Shown: positions 14,401 through 26,624 of the stretch, one piece after another | Layout: each line of letters starts with the position of its first letter | Position numbering within the stretch: the stretch's first letter is position 1 | DNA from: Lumbricus rubellus | Lineage: Eukaryota > Annelida > Clitellata > Crassiclitellata > Lumbricidae | Direction: 5' to 3' | NCBI GenBank assembly: GCA_945859605.1 | Contig: OX243814.1 | Location: 31,626,502-31,690,501 of the forward strand | DNA length: 64,000 bases | Translations under genes and position numbers: made by a program | Notes under the pieces: generated by a model | Seen by the model: the letters and a program-made list of their open reading frames with translations, nothing else | What the model was told of the DNA's origin: nothing | The model's database searches: none

Positions 14401-17400
14401 CATCTGGTACCCCTAATCAGGGTAGGCAGCATATGTTGCTAGCCTTGTAATGTATGTCCGTATTACCTGGTCAAAATCATAATATTTAATATATTACATA
14501 TATATACATGTATATATTTTTATTTATGTATGTAATCAATGTATAAAATTGCATTGTTTCCTAATATTTTTTTAATTGAATATTATTATTGAATTCTCAG
14601 GACACTCACTGAATATAATCATATTTAAATATATCTCAAGATTATGTTAATTGAACTCTGATTAGAAATATGCCTGCATGCATTGCAAACCTCAACAACG
14701 GTAGAATAGAATAAAATAATGTGGGTAAGATTCAACTCTCAGTGCCTAAAGCATTAGAATCTGTTTCAAGCCTTTCAATTGTGAAGTAACGTGTAATGTA
14801 AATTGTACATACTACTTCAGGTGAGGCTGAGGTGCAGATTCAAGTGACTGACATGAACGACAACGTCCCATATTTCAAGGATCGCCTCTACACAGTCCAG
14901 GTTCCGGAGAATACCGATCTAGGCACTGTCATCATCTCCATCACAGCAGAAGACAAAGACGAGGGCAAGATCATCCTCTCTATTGTTATGAATCATCCAC
15001 TCTATTGTTACGGATCATCTACTCTATTGATAAGAATCATCCACTCTATTGTTATGAATCATCCACTCTATTGTTATGAATCATCTACTTTATTGTTATG
15101 AATCATCCACTCTATTGTTATGAATCATCTACTTTATTGTTATGAATCATCCACTCTATTGTTATGAATCATCCTCTCTATTGTTATGAATCATCCACTC
15201 TATTGTTATGAATCATCTACTGTATTGTTATGAATCATCCACTCTATTGTTATGAATCATCTACTTTATTGTTATGAATCATCCACTCTATTGTTATGAA
15301 TCATCCTCTCTATTGTTATGAATCATCCACTCTATTGTTATGAATCATCTGCTGTATTGTTATGAATCATCTACTCTATTGTTATGAATCATCTACTCTA
15401 TTATTATGAATCATCTACTAATTCTACTCTATTGTTATCATAAGTTAGTGCATGGATGCAGAAGCCTTGTTACTGTTATCGTGTTGAATCTGTATTTCTG
15501 TATGTGAAGTTTCAAAAATTTCCAAAATACACGGGAATTTTTTATGAAAAATTCTGTATGTTAGTCTTCAATTTGCATTTGAAAGCTTGCCGTAGGCTAA
15601 TCGAATAACCATCATCATCATCATCATCAGCAAGCACTACTGTAATCAAATAAGAGTAAGTTACAGATTTTCGTAAGCTGAATATTCAGGGTAGGAGTCG
15701 AATTCAGATTTTTATAAGCTGGGTATTTAAGTTGGAACAAAATGATGACATTAATATTAATGATATTAAACCATCATTTCTTTTTAAGCTCTCATAATCT
15801 AGTATGACTATAATTCATAGTATGAATGGATGATCACAGGTTAATTATTAGGCTACAGGAGTAGAATTTAATTGTTGGCAGCCACGCAAGACGTCCATCA
15901 CGTCCTAATGTTCAGCTTAGAATATCATTGAGCATTATATTTTCATCTCTCGTGCATAGCTGTTGATAAATATATACTAACGTTATAATTTTTTAGAGAA
16001 TCGATTGACGTACTCAATCATTGGTGGAAATATAGGCAATGCATTTGAAGTTGTACCTGATTTGGGTGAGGTTAAAGTACGAGGTCATTTGGATTACGAA
16101 AGCGATATAAGGGTAGGAGTCGAATTCTCTCATGTTCAGCGTCGTCTTTCTATCAATTATATGTCAATTGTCTATTGTATAATAAAGTAGTAAAGCACTA
16201 TTTTCATCTGACCCTGTTTTATTTCCTTATGCATATTTTCTTTTGTTGTTGTGTAGTTTTGTGTTGCCCAGTATAACGATGCTTAAAAAGTGCACAAAAC
16301 CAGCATTGCAAACGCTGTTACATCAAAAGTTGACTTGAGTCGCTATGAAGAAAACTTTGTACAATTCAAATAAAATGCTGTAGCAGTGATTAAACTCTAT
16401 AGAAATGTCAGTTAGGTATTAATTAAATGGATTATACTTTTCTAGTTGCTGCTCTGTCCTAAATGCTCTGCACCAAGGCCCAAGGCTCCCTTCATTCATC
16501 TGTACAGGCTGAGCTTCTTGTCCCTTGCTTGCGGACATCCGCAAAGCAACGCTGAGCTTTTTCGCTCACTGACCCTGACAACTGGAATGGGCTTTCAGTG
16601 ACACTTCACCAAGTGCCCAGGGGTCGCTCCCACCATCTTCTTTTCTAGCCTGTCCTATTTAGCTGAGGGTTGTTTGTTTGTTTGTATGTGCACTTGTTAT
16701 AGCGCCCCTTCAAGCTCTCTCTACTCAGAGGCGCTCCCGAATGCAGAGCGGACACTGCATCAGAGTTTCACGCCAAAGCGCTGAGCAATTGTGAGTGAAG
16801 GACTTGCCCAAGGTCCTTACGCGGCGAGGTGGATTCGAACCTCGAACCTTCCGGCTCCAAGGCAACGACGCCACCACTACACCACCGCGCCAGAGGTTGG
16901 GTCGGGAGCACTTCTGAGTGGAAGGTCTTGAAGAAGTGCTATATAAATGTTCCTGGTGAATAAAATAATCTAATAGTCGTTGTTAATGTTTGTCTAGGAA
17001 TATCGTTTGGTGTATCGAGTGTTTGATGAAAAGTTTACAAACACAACGATAGTTCTCGTCCAAGTTGTTGATGTGAACGATAACCCACCGAAGTTTGACA
17101 ACGCTATCTACAACGTGACGGATGTGATAGAGGAGGAGCGAGGCATATCCAAAAACAATCCAAAGTATCTGCTCTCGGTATGGTATCAATGCTGCAGATA
17201 CAGTATATGCTACAAATGCAGCATTGTTAATTCTTCTTGAAACTAAAAATAATAAATAAATCTTTGTGTCACTGATATAATAATTTTGATTAAATACTTG
17301 TGTTGTCCCACTTGATATTACCGTAATTCATTCATTCATTCAGAAATTTATATTGCGCTCCTTCAAGAAAAAAACTACTCAGAGGCGCAATTGTGATTAA

Positions 17401-20400
17401 ATACTTGTGTTGTCCCGCTGCAAGAAAGTGGATCCTCAGCCTCCTCTGTACACCAACAAACTACCATTAGACAGAATGTTTATCATATGTTTAAATTGAC
17501 GAGCATTTGATGCCTGCAGGTGCATAAAGTTTTTTCTCGCTAGAATTCTTTGGATTAGATTAGACTAGGTTAGATTAGTCTTAGGTTGCAGTATTCAGAT
17601 GCAGATGACATAAAGGCAATGCTTGTACTGCATCACACAAAATCTTGCTATGAAAATTGGTGATTAATGGGCCAATCGCTTCTTAGGCTGATGTTTGGCA
17701 GAGCTAAGTCTGGACACTGATGCTTTGTTCTTTAGGTTCGAGCAACTGACCCAGACACCGATCGAAATTCAATCATACGCTACAGTTTGACCGGTCAGTT
17801 TGCGGACGAAGGAACGTTCTTCATCAATGACCACACTGGAGAAGTCTATCTCACACACAGTCTTGATCGTGACCAGACTCGTGGCCGGCCGGTCTGGAAC
17901 TTTAACGTCTTGGCCCATGATGAACTGGATCAGTACCAACCATCACTGACCGGATATGCGGAGGTCAGGGTCATGCCAAAGGATGTCAATGATAATGCGC
18001 CAGTGTTTGATAGGAACCGACTGGTTGGGAAGATTCCAGAACATTCGAGAGCAGGTATGGCAATTGCAGGTGAGACAATAACTGAAAATACAGGTGAGAC
18101 AAATGTAGGTGAGACTGTATTTAAAAGCTACACAAATACAGGTAAGACAGGTAAGACTGTATTTAAAAGCTAAATTCTGTCATAGGTGGAATCAATGATT
18201 TAAGAACCGTTTTTTGTTTTCACATTATTTTTATCTGACCATTTATAAAGCACTTCTTGCAGCAAGAGCCTTTCAGAAGCGCTCCCAGTGCGTTCAACTC
18301 CGAGAAAAAAATTCAATGTTAAGACTGTCTTACCAGTCTTATTCAATGTTCAGTTGTTCACTGAATGGATTCAGTCTCAGCTAGACTCACTCGCTGCTAC
18401 ACATCAGCTACTCGACAGTGCATGTTGACTTTGGCTAATGTAGAACATATTGTAATGAAAACTCACCATAAGAATGCAGATTAACCCCGCTCTTTCTCTA
18501 ATTCTTTGCTGCGAATGCAATTTGAAAATTCTCATAATTATTTGTTGTTGAGATTTTGAATGTCTTTTTTAATCTTTCTCTGTTCTTAGGAATGACGGTT
18601 CTGACAGTGATTGCGACTGACGCCGACAATGGAAACAATGGTTCTGTGACTTACTCGTTGAAGCAGGTTCCAATGAAGGGAAGTCAGCCATTGTTCTCCA
18701 TCGACTCTCACATGGGATTGATATCCACACTTCTCAACAATGCTCTAGACCGTGAAACTCAACCTGAGTATTTTGTCATTGTTCAGGCGAAGGATAGAGG
18801 TTCACCGCCACAGTCATGTAAGCTTCATGATGCAATCATCAACTGGGTTGTATTACATCAGTTCAGACAGAACCTAGCATAACAAGGGTTATCGGCTTGA
18901 CCTCCCCGGATTTTGACCTGGCACCGGAACAAAAACGGCAGCTCTGGCTATTTAATATAACTTGATTTAATATAGTGCCGTGAATAAGTTGGTCTCTCTG
19001 AGAAATTCTCGAAGATTTACATTACATTACATTATCGTGGTTTAGTATGCATTTTATCTGTGGTAGAACACTGCAAATTACTGGTGGATTATTAATTGTC
19101 GATCCTACATTTACAAAACATCCTGTATTTAGCGAAGTAGTATGTGCTAAAAGTAACTGGGAAACCAATGCAGCCCCTTGTGGCTGAAGAGCAAAATTAT
19201 AATTAGTGTTCTGTAAGGTACGATATCTTCAGTATTCCCAGTTTTTAGGGTCAACTATCTATTGCATATCTGCATTTAGTATTCCTGAACAACACGATTT
19301 CTACTTGTCTCCAACTTCTTTTATATAATGCTGTCTAGATAACAGTATCAGGGATGCCACTATGAATTTTAAAAAAATCAGACCCGGTTGGAAAAAGAAA
19401 CATAGACAAGACCGACAAGCCTAGAGCTAGGTGGAAAAAGCCATGAGTGGCATCCCTGAACAGTATTCAGTCTGGTTGGTATCTGCTTTGTTTGCTGTTC
19501 TTTTAAGCCAGCGCAACAGTTACAATCCTGATTGATGACATCAATGATCATGCTCCTCACTTCACGCAGTCTGTCTATCGTGCAACTATTTCGGAGAGCT
19601 ATCCTCCAGGTTCTTCCATAACCTCCGTCTCTGCCAATGACCTTGACATTGGCAACAATGCTCGGTTGACTTATATGCTTAAAGAACCGGATCAGGAGTT
19701 CTTTTTCGTGAGCAACGTGGAAGTTACCAACTCTGGCGTTCTCAAAGTGTTCAAGGTAACAAAGTATTAAGTTGGAGGTTGTTCTTATATTGTAGAATTA
19801 GGCACTGTTCATTTATTATTTGTCATTTTCTGCTATGCGATGCTGTCCTGAAATGTATTCAGTCCATTTTCTCTGATTTCAGATGAAGTTAGCGTGGACA
19901 TTGTATTGTATTGTATTGTATCTATAAATTTTTTAAGTACCTCACTGCACACCAATCAGAGGTGCTTCCAGTGCAAAAACCCAGAGGAAATAAAGTAGTT
20001 TTGAGACAGCGAAAGATGTGATTCAGTTTCCAGTTTAATAATAAAGCAAAACATGTCAATGAAGAGAGATGATCCAAAGTGCAGGACCAATGAAGGCAAA
20101 AGGTCGAGTTTTTTGCCAAAGCAGTCCTTGAGAGCATTCTAGAACAAAGATTTTACAAAGGTAAACATTAAAGGACATACCAGCGAAGGTGTGGTAAAAT
20201 AATCACTAATTACTTTTAACATTTATCTTTCTTCATTTTGATTTGTAGTCGGTTGACTTTGATGTTCTATCGTTGCCTTTGTAGTCGGTTGACTTTGATG
20301 TTCTATCGTTGCCTTTGTAGTCGGTTGACTTTGACGTTCTATCGTTGCCTTTGCAGTCGGTTGACTTTGATGTTCTATCGTTGCCTTTGCAGTCGGTTGA

Positions 20401-23400
20401 CTTTGATGTTCTATCGTTGCCTTTGCAGTCGGTTGACTTTGATGTTTTATTGTTTCCTTTGTAGTCGGTTGACTTTGATGTTCTATCGTTTTGCTTTGTA
20501 GTCGGTTGTCTTTGATGTTCTATCGTTGCCTTGTAGCCGGTTGACTTTGATGTTCTATCGTTGCCTTTGTAGTCGGTTGACTTTGATTTTCTATTGTTGC
20601 CTTTGTAGTCAGTTGACTTTGACGTTCTATCTTTGCCTTTGTAGTCGGTTGACTTTGATGTTCTATCGTTGCCTTTGCAGTCGGTTGACTTTGATGTTCT
20701 ATCGTTGCCTTTGCAGTCGGTTGACTTTGATGTTCTATCGTTGCCTTTGCAGTCGGTTGACTTTGATGTTTTATTGTTGCCTTTGTAGTCGGTTGACTTT
20801 GATGTTCTATCGTTGCCTTTGTAGTCGGTTGACTTTTATGTTCTATCGTTGCCTTTGTAGTCAGTTGACTTTGGTGTTCTATCGTTGCCTTTGTAGTCGG
20901 TTGACTTTGATGTTCTATCGTTGCCTTTGTAGTTTGATGTTCTGTCGTTGACTTTGTAGTCGGTTGACTTTGACGTTCTATCTTTGCCTTTGTAGTCAGT
21001 TGACTTTGATGTTCTATCGTTGCCTTTCTTCAACGTAACCATCTACGTTCAAGACATCGATCCAACGCACATCAGTTCAGCGACGATAGAGATCGAAGTA
21101 ACGGACTTTAACGACAATCCTCCGTTGTTCGTTCCTAACAGCAAGAAGATCACGATCTACGAGAATGCAACGACTGGAACAACGCTTCACAGATTCAGTG
21201 CGTCCGACAAAGACACCGGAATAAATAAACAGTTTACGTGAGGTTCAATTCAGATTTAAATTGTTTTATTTTGATTCTGCTTCCTTTGACAGATGAGATG
21301 AGAAGTCTCTTGAGACTAGAATTTCTTAAATGATGGCTTTGAGCTATTTTAGTTTTTCTATATGCCTGTTGTTATGGCGAGATTTGCGGTGCTTCAGGGA
21401 AGTTCAGGTGTCGGTGAATTATGTTCAACTAGCGTTTTGTTGAAGTTGGAACTGTTCTAACCTAGTTTTAATGTAATGCATTTTGCCTGATTGATTATAT
21501 TCCTTCTTTCCTTCTTCCTTCCTTCCTTCCTTCCTTCCTTCCTTCCTTCCTTCCTTCCTTCCTTCCTTCCTTCCTTCCTTCCTTCCTTCCTTCCTTCCTT
21601 CCTTCCTTCCTTCCTTCCTTCCTTCCTTCCTTCCTTCCTTCCTTCCTTCCTTCCTTCCTTCCTTCCTTCCTTCCTTCCTTCCTTCCTTCCTTCCTTCCTT
21701 CCTTCCTTCCTTCCTTCCTTCCTTCCTTCCTTCCTTCCTTCCTTCCTTCCTTCCTTCATTTCTTCTTTCCTTCCTTTGAGATACACTGTCGAAATGCACA
21801 AGCCTCAGTTTGTTATATTAATGATGATCTACATGTATCAATGAATGTTCAGGAAAAATAAATAAATATAAATTAAAAAATATAAATAAATAAATAAAAG
21901 TTAATAATGTGGCTGTTGTCGTTAGGTATGCCATTGACAAACATTCAGATCCAGTTCGACAGTTTTCCATCGACAGCAATGGATTGGTGACGACGGCAAA
22001 ACAATTGGACAGAGAAACAATACCCGGTCATCGCATTCACATCCTGGCAATTGACAAAGGTTCCTGTGTGTTGTACTTTCTATAAATTTTGACGATTCTA
22101 GTTTTGTATGCTAAAAGAAATAAAAGATATAATTTTTATTGGAACTTTCCTGGTTGAAACCTTAACAGTATTATTGTCTAACTCAAGAAAGAGTCTGTGT
22201 GTGGAGATCGGTAACTCTTATTATATCTTAACATGCTATAAGTCATAAATCTGGACACTTAGGATCTGAAAGCTCTTTGTAGAGTTCTTTGGAAGTAAGC
22301 ATTTATAAAGTGCCTCTAATATGGTGAACCGTTCAGAAGTTCTCCCAGTGTGCAAGTCATCATGAATAGAAGCTGGTTTTGCGACGAGAAAATGGAAAAG
22401 AGTGACTGCCAGACTGATTTGCGTAGGGAACAAAAGGAGAAGGCGCATTCCAAAGAGAATGTACACATGTCTGTGTATGTATGTATGTATGTATGTATGT
22501 ATGTATGTATGTATGTATGTATGTATGTATGTATGTATGTATGTATGTATGTATGTATGTATGTATGTATGTATGTATGTATGTATGTATGTATGTATGT
22601 ATGTATGTATGTATGTATGTATGTATGTATGTATGTATGTATGTATGTATGTATGTATGTATGTATGTATGTATGTATGTATGTATGTATGTATGTATGT
22701 ATGTATGTATGTATGTATGTATGTATGTATGTATGTATGTATGTATGTATGTATGTATGTATGTATGTATGTATGTATGTATGTATGTATGTATGTATGT
22801 ATGTATGTATGTATGTATGTATGTATGTATGTATGTATGTATGTATGTATGTATGTATGTATGTATGTATGTATGTATGTATGTATGATGTATGTATGTA
22901 TGTATGTATGTATGTATGTATGTATGTATGTATGTATGTATGTATGTATGTATGTATGTATGTATGTATGTATGTATGTATGTATGTATGTATGTATGTA
23001 TGTATGTATGTATGTATGTATGTATGTATGTATGTATGTATGTATGTATGTATGTATGTATGTATGTATGTATGTATGTATGTATGTATGTATGTATGTA
23101 TGTATGTATGTATGTATGTATGTATGTATGTATGTATGTATGTATGTATGTATGTATGTATGTATGTATGTATGTATGTATGTATGTATGTATGTATGTA
23201 TGTATGTATGTATGTATGTATGTGTACATGTTCTCATGCACTATGCACATATGAGTGTAAGTATTTGTGATTCTTCATTTTACAAACCTGTGGAAGGTCC
23301 ACCTATTATGATTGCTCTTAGACAGGGTTTTCCCATTATCACTGGAATTTTCTGTTTAGGTATTCCTTCACAGACTGGCACTGGTACCCTGATCATTAAC

Positions 23401-26400
23401 CTCATGGATGTTAACGATAACTTTCCGGAATTTGCCGTCGATTATCGACCCGTGGTCTACGAGAATCAGACGCCTGGACAGACGATCATCCTGATCAGCG
23501 CTGTTGACAAAGATACTGCATCAAATGGTCCTCCGTTCGAGTTCTGGTTGCCATGCGGAGGAGGTTGCCCTTGCCATGTCAACCCGAACTGTAACGACTT
23601 CTCTTTTAAGTTCCTTCCAGGTTTGGTTACAGTTTTGTTATTTTCATGCAGGCAAAATAAATCCTGTAATTTGGAGAATTTGTTAGCTGTTTACCGGTTT
23701 GTTTGAGTACACGTTGTTGTGATTTAATTGACTTCATTTTGCAGCCACAAATATGAATCGAATACAATGACCTCGTTAATGCCACTATCACGAGGTACAA
23801 GGTACGAGATCAATGGTTGCGTCAAGTGAGATCGCAGTTGAGAATAAGAATTTATCGAAGAAGCTTGGTTAAAATCCAGTTGGGAAGGAAATGTTTCAAT
23901 GTAGACAGTTGCTGCAGTAGCTTTGTGTACCATACAGAATCATTGCCACCTGTACCTGCCTTAAATGATGTTAAAATTATTAAGAACAATAGATTTATCA
24001 ATTGATTATTGAACAGTGCTATAACAAGTAAAGAAGTGCACCAGCAGCAGACACATGAGCCTAACTAACCCCTAGTGCATTTCCATCTGGAACTGAGCAT
24101 AGAGTTCCTTAGTGTTCCTGGCTTACTTGCCTATGTTGTAGATGGTGGTGACAACGGATATGGAGCTGGCATAGTGACCAGCCTGAGGACATTTGACCGT
24201 GAAAAGCGCAAGGAATTCTTTCTTCCGATCATCATGAAGGACAGCGGACATCCTCCGATCAGCGGCACAAACACGCTGACCATCATCATCGGAGATACCA
24301 ACGACTATAAACACTTCCCTGGACACAAGAACGTTCTCTTCTACAACTACAAAGGTGATTTGCAAGGTTGCTTATCTAATTTCTTAGAGTCAGTGGTCAC
24401 GTTCAAATTCCTTCTGTTAGGATAGAAGCGCCTCTTACAGGTCTCTCTCGAAGTGGGGCTATATAAATTTGCAATCGCATTTGCAATTACTTGCTTATGT
24501 GTGGGACCTGTGGGTGCATAGTCAAAGGACTCGAAACAAAATTGATTGGCTGGTGGGGTGAAAATTGATCCAGTGGGGTAAGGTAGGCATATAGTCCCCA
24601 GATCGCTGGTGTGGTTGGCACTTAGAATTGAAGCAGATAGAGAGGGGCATGTATGGGCTGCGAGAAATCAGAATAGGATTTGTGAAAGTGTAGTGCTTTC
24701 AGCTTTAGGTAGCAAGAGAAAACATCCTTGGCCTTTTATTTGTTTGATAATTAATCAACACCTTCGTCTTGTTGTCTATGTTTTGTTTTGTGTTAAAATG
24801 GCATTAGGTTGTTCGTGTTGGAAGTAATCTTGGTCTACTGTAGTTGAATGAATGAATGAATTTGTTTTTTGCACACGCTCGATTCTGTTGATACACTCAT
24901 GATCAACTAAGTACAAATAAGTTAAATAGATGCTGGTTTTTTGTTTTCATGCGGACATGCAGGTTGGAATGGTGAGTGTATGTGTGGAGCACAATTTTTC
25001 AAGAGTTACTTAAAATTGAGTAGAAAAATTTAATTGGTACTTTGATGTATAATTATTTTCTTTATCTTTTACATTTTTCGTAATGCAACCAGATTATTTA
25101 CATCAATTAATATCTTTGAAAATGTTGGTCTTTGATCTTCGTTTCAGGATTTGAGTTTGTTGTGCTTTTCAACTAATGAAAAGATATTGAATGAAGAAGA
25201 AATTTATCATTCAATCAACCTTCGTTGATGGATAATTATATTTATTACCTTATGCAAAAATTTGTGATTTTACAATAATTGTTTTTATAATTATGAGCGG
25301 CAGTTTAGTAGATCTGATGGAAAGACTGTTGTTTTTGTTTTAAAGGTGAATTTGAGGACGTTCCACTCGGTAATGTTTACGCTGAGGATGAGGATGATTG
25401 GGACGTCACGAGTAAATCATTTGCATTTGTCAATCCAAGAGAGGCAGAGAAGTACTTCAGGTCTGTCATCTACTCATCCTCTCCCTTGGTCTTATGGGCA
25501 TCTACAATACACATAGAGTTAAGTTAACTTGCCTGCATGTGAAAAATGATGCCTATTTTTGACTGATACTTCCTGGCTTTAGCAAATTTCTTCATAATAA
25601 GGCACTACTGAAAGAAGGATGAAATTACATAATATAGAAATGACCACACGTAGAATATTATATAAATTATATATATTCTACGTATCATTCTTATTTTGAT
25701 GTATTGTGTGGAAATAAATCTCTCAATTAGGCTATTATCAAAGCATTGTATTAATAATTTATTACTTTGCATTCACTTCTATTTCTTTTACTTGTTGCAT
25801 AATTTCTCCATTTCCTTGATTCAGACTCGACCATAAAACGGGAATGCTCGAATCAAAAGGTCGTCTCATGGAGGGTTCGTATGAACTCAAGGTCAAGGTT
25901 CACGATGTCGTTTGGAAGCGTGAGGTCGTGTCCTCGGTTGCTATCAAGGTCAAGGACATCAGCGACGATGCGGTTATCAACTCAGGATCACTCCGGATTA
26001 GTGGTAAGGGTAACCCACACGAATCACATGGAAATTAACCCTTTGCCGACCAAAGTGTAGTAAATGGTATGGGAAATCCTATTCCTTGGTTGGTAAAGGG
26101 TTAATTCATTAATTTATTGTAAAGGGTTAATTCATTGATTCGATGTAAAGGGTTAATTCATTAATTCAATATAAAGGGTTAATTCATTAATTTATTGTAA
26201 AGGGTTAATTCATTGATTCGATGTAAAGGGTTAATTCATTAATTCAATGTAAAGGGTTAATTCATTAATTCAATATAAAGGGTTAATTCATTAATTCGAT
26301 GTAAAGGGTTAATTCATTAATTCGATGTAAAGGGTTAATTCATTAATTTATTGTAAAGGGTTAATTCATTGATTCGATGTAAAGGGTTAATTCATTAATT

Positions 26401-26554
26401 CGATGTAAAGGGTTAATTCATTAATTCGATGTAAAGGGTTAATTCATTAATTCGATGTAAAGGGTTAATTCATTAATTCGATGTAAAGGGTTAATTCATT
26501 AATGATTATGCAGAATGATTTCTTTAGCATATTTTCTTTTAATCATGTCATTAC

Positions 26555-26624
<70 letters not shown>

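Noticed and set aside
14971..15436. CRISPR-like regular array
   Set aside because: Units are contiguous 22-bp repeats without unique spacers in an animal intron; this is a minisatellite.
20238..20951. Cys/Arg-rich ORFs across the 36-bp repeats
   Set aside because: They are in a different frame from exon 15 and follow the repeat unit; no start or domain supports them.
21425..21844. EGRK and SFLP ORFs over the CCTT repeat
   Set aside because: Pure simple-sequence artefacts.
22236..23706. Very long ORFs (up to 434 codons) on both strands over the ATGT array
   Set aside because: A tetranucleotide repeat without stop codons gives open frames in all registers. The only real coding part is exon 17, entered through its own acceptor at 23360.
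4306..26003. Flamingo/CELSR, Fat or protocadherin identity for the cadherin gene
   Set aside because: There is no seven-helix region or Fat-type tail. The many introns, the LamG/EGF order and the p120/beta-catenin motifs fit an invertebrate classic cadherin.
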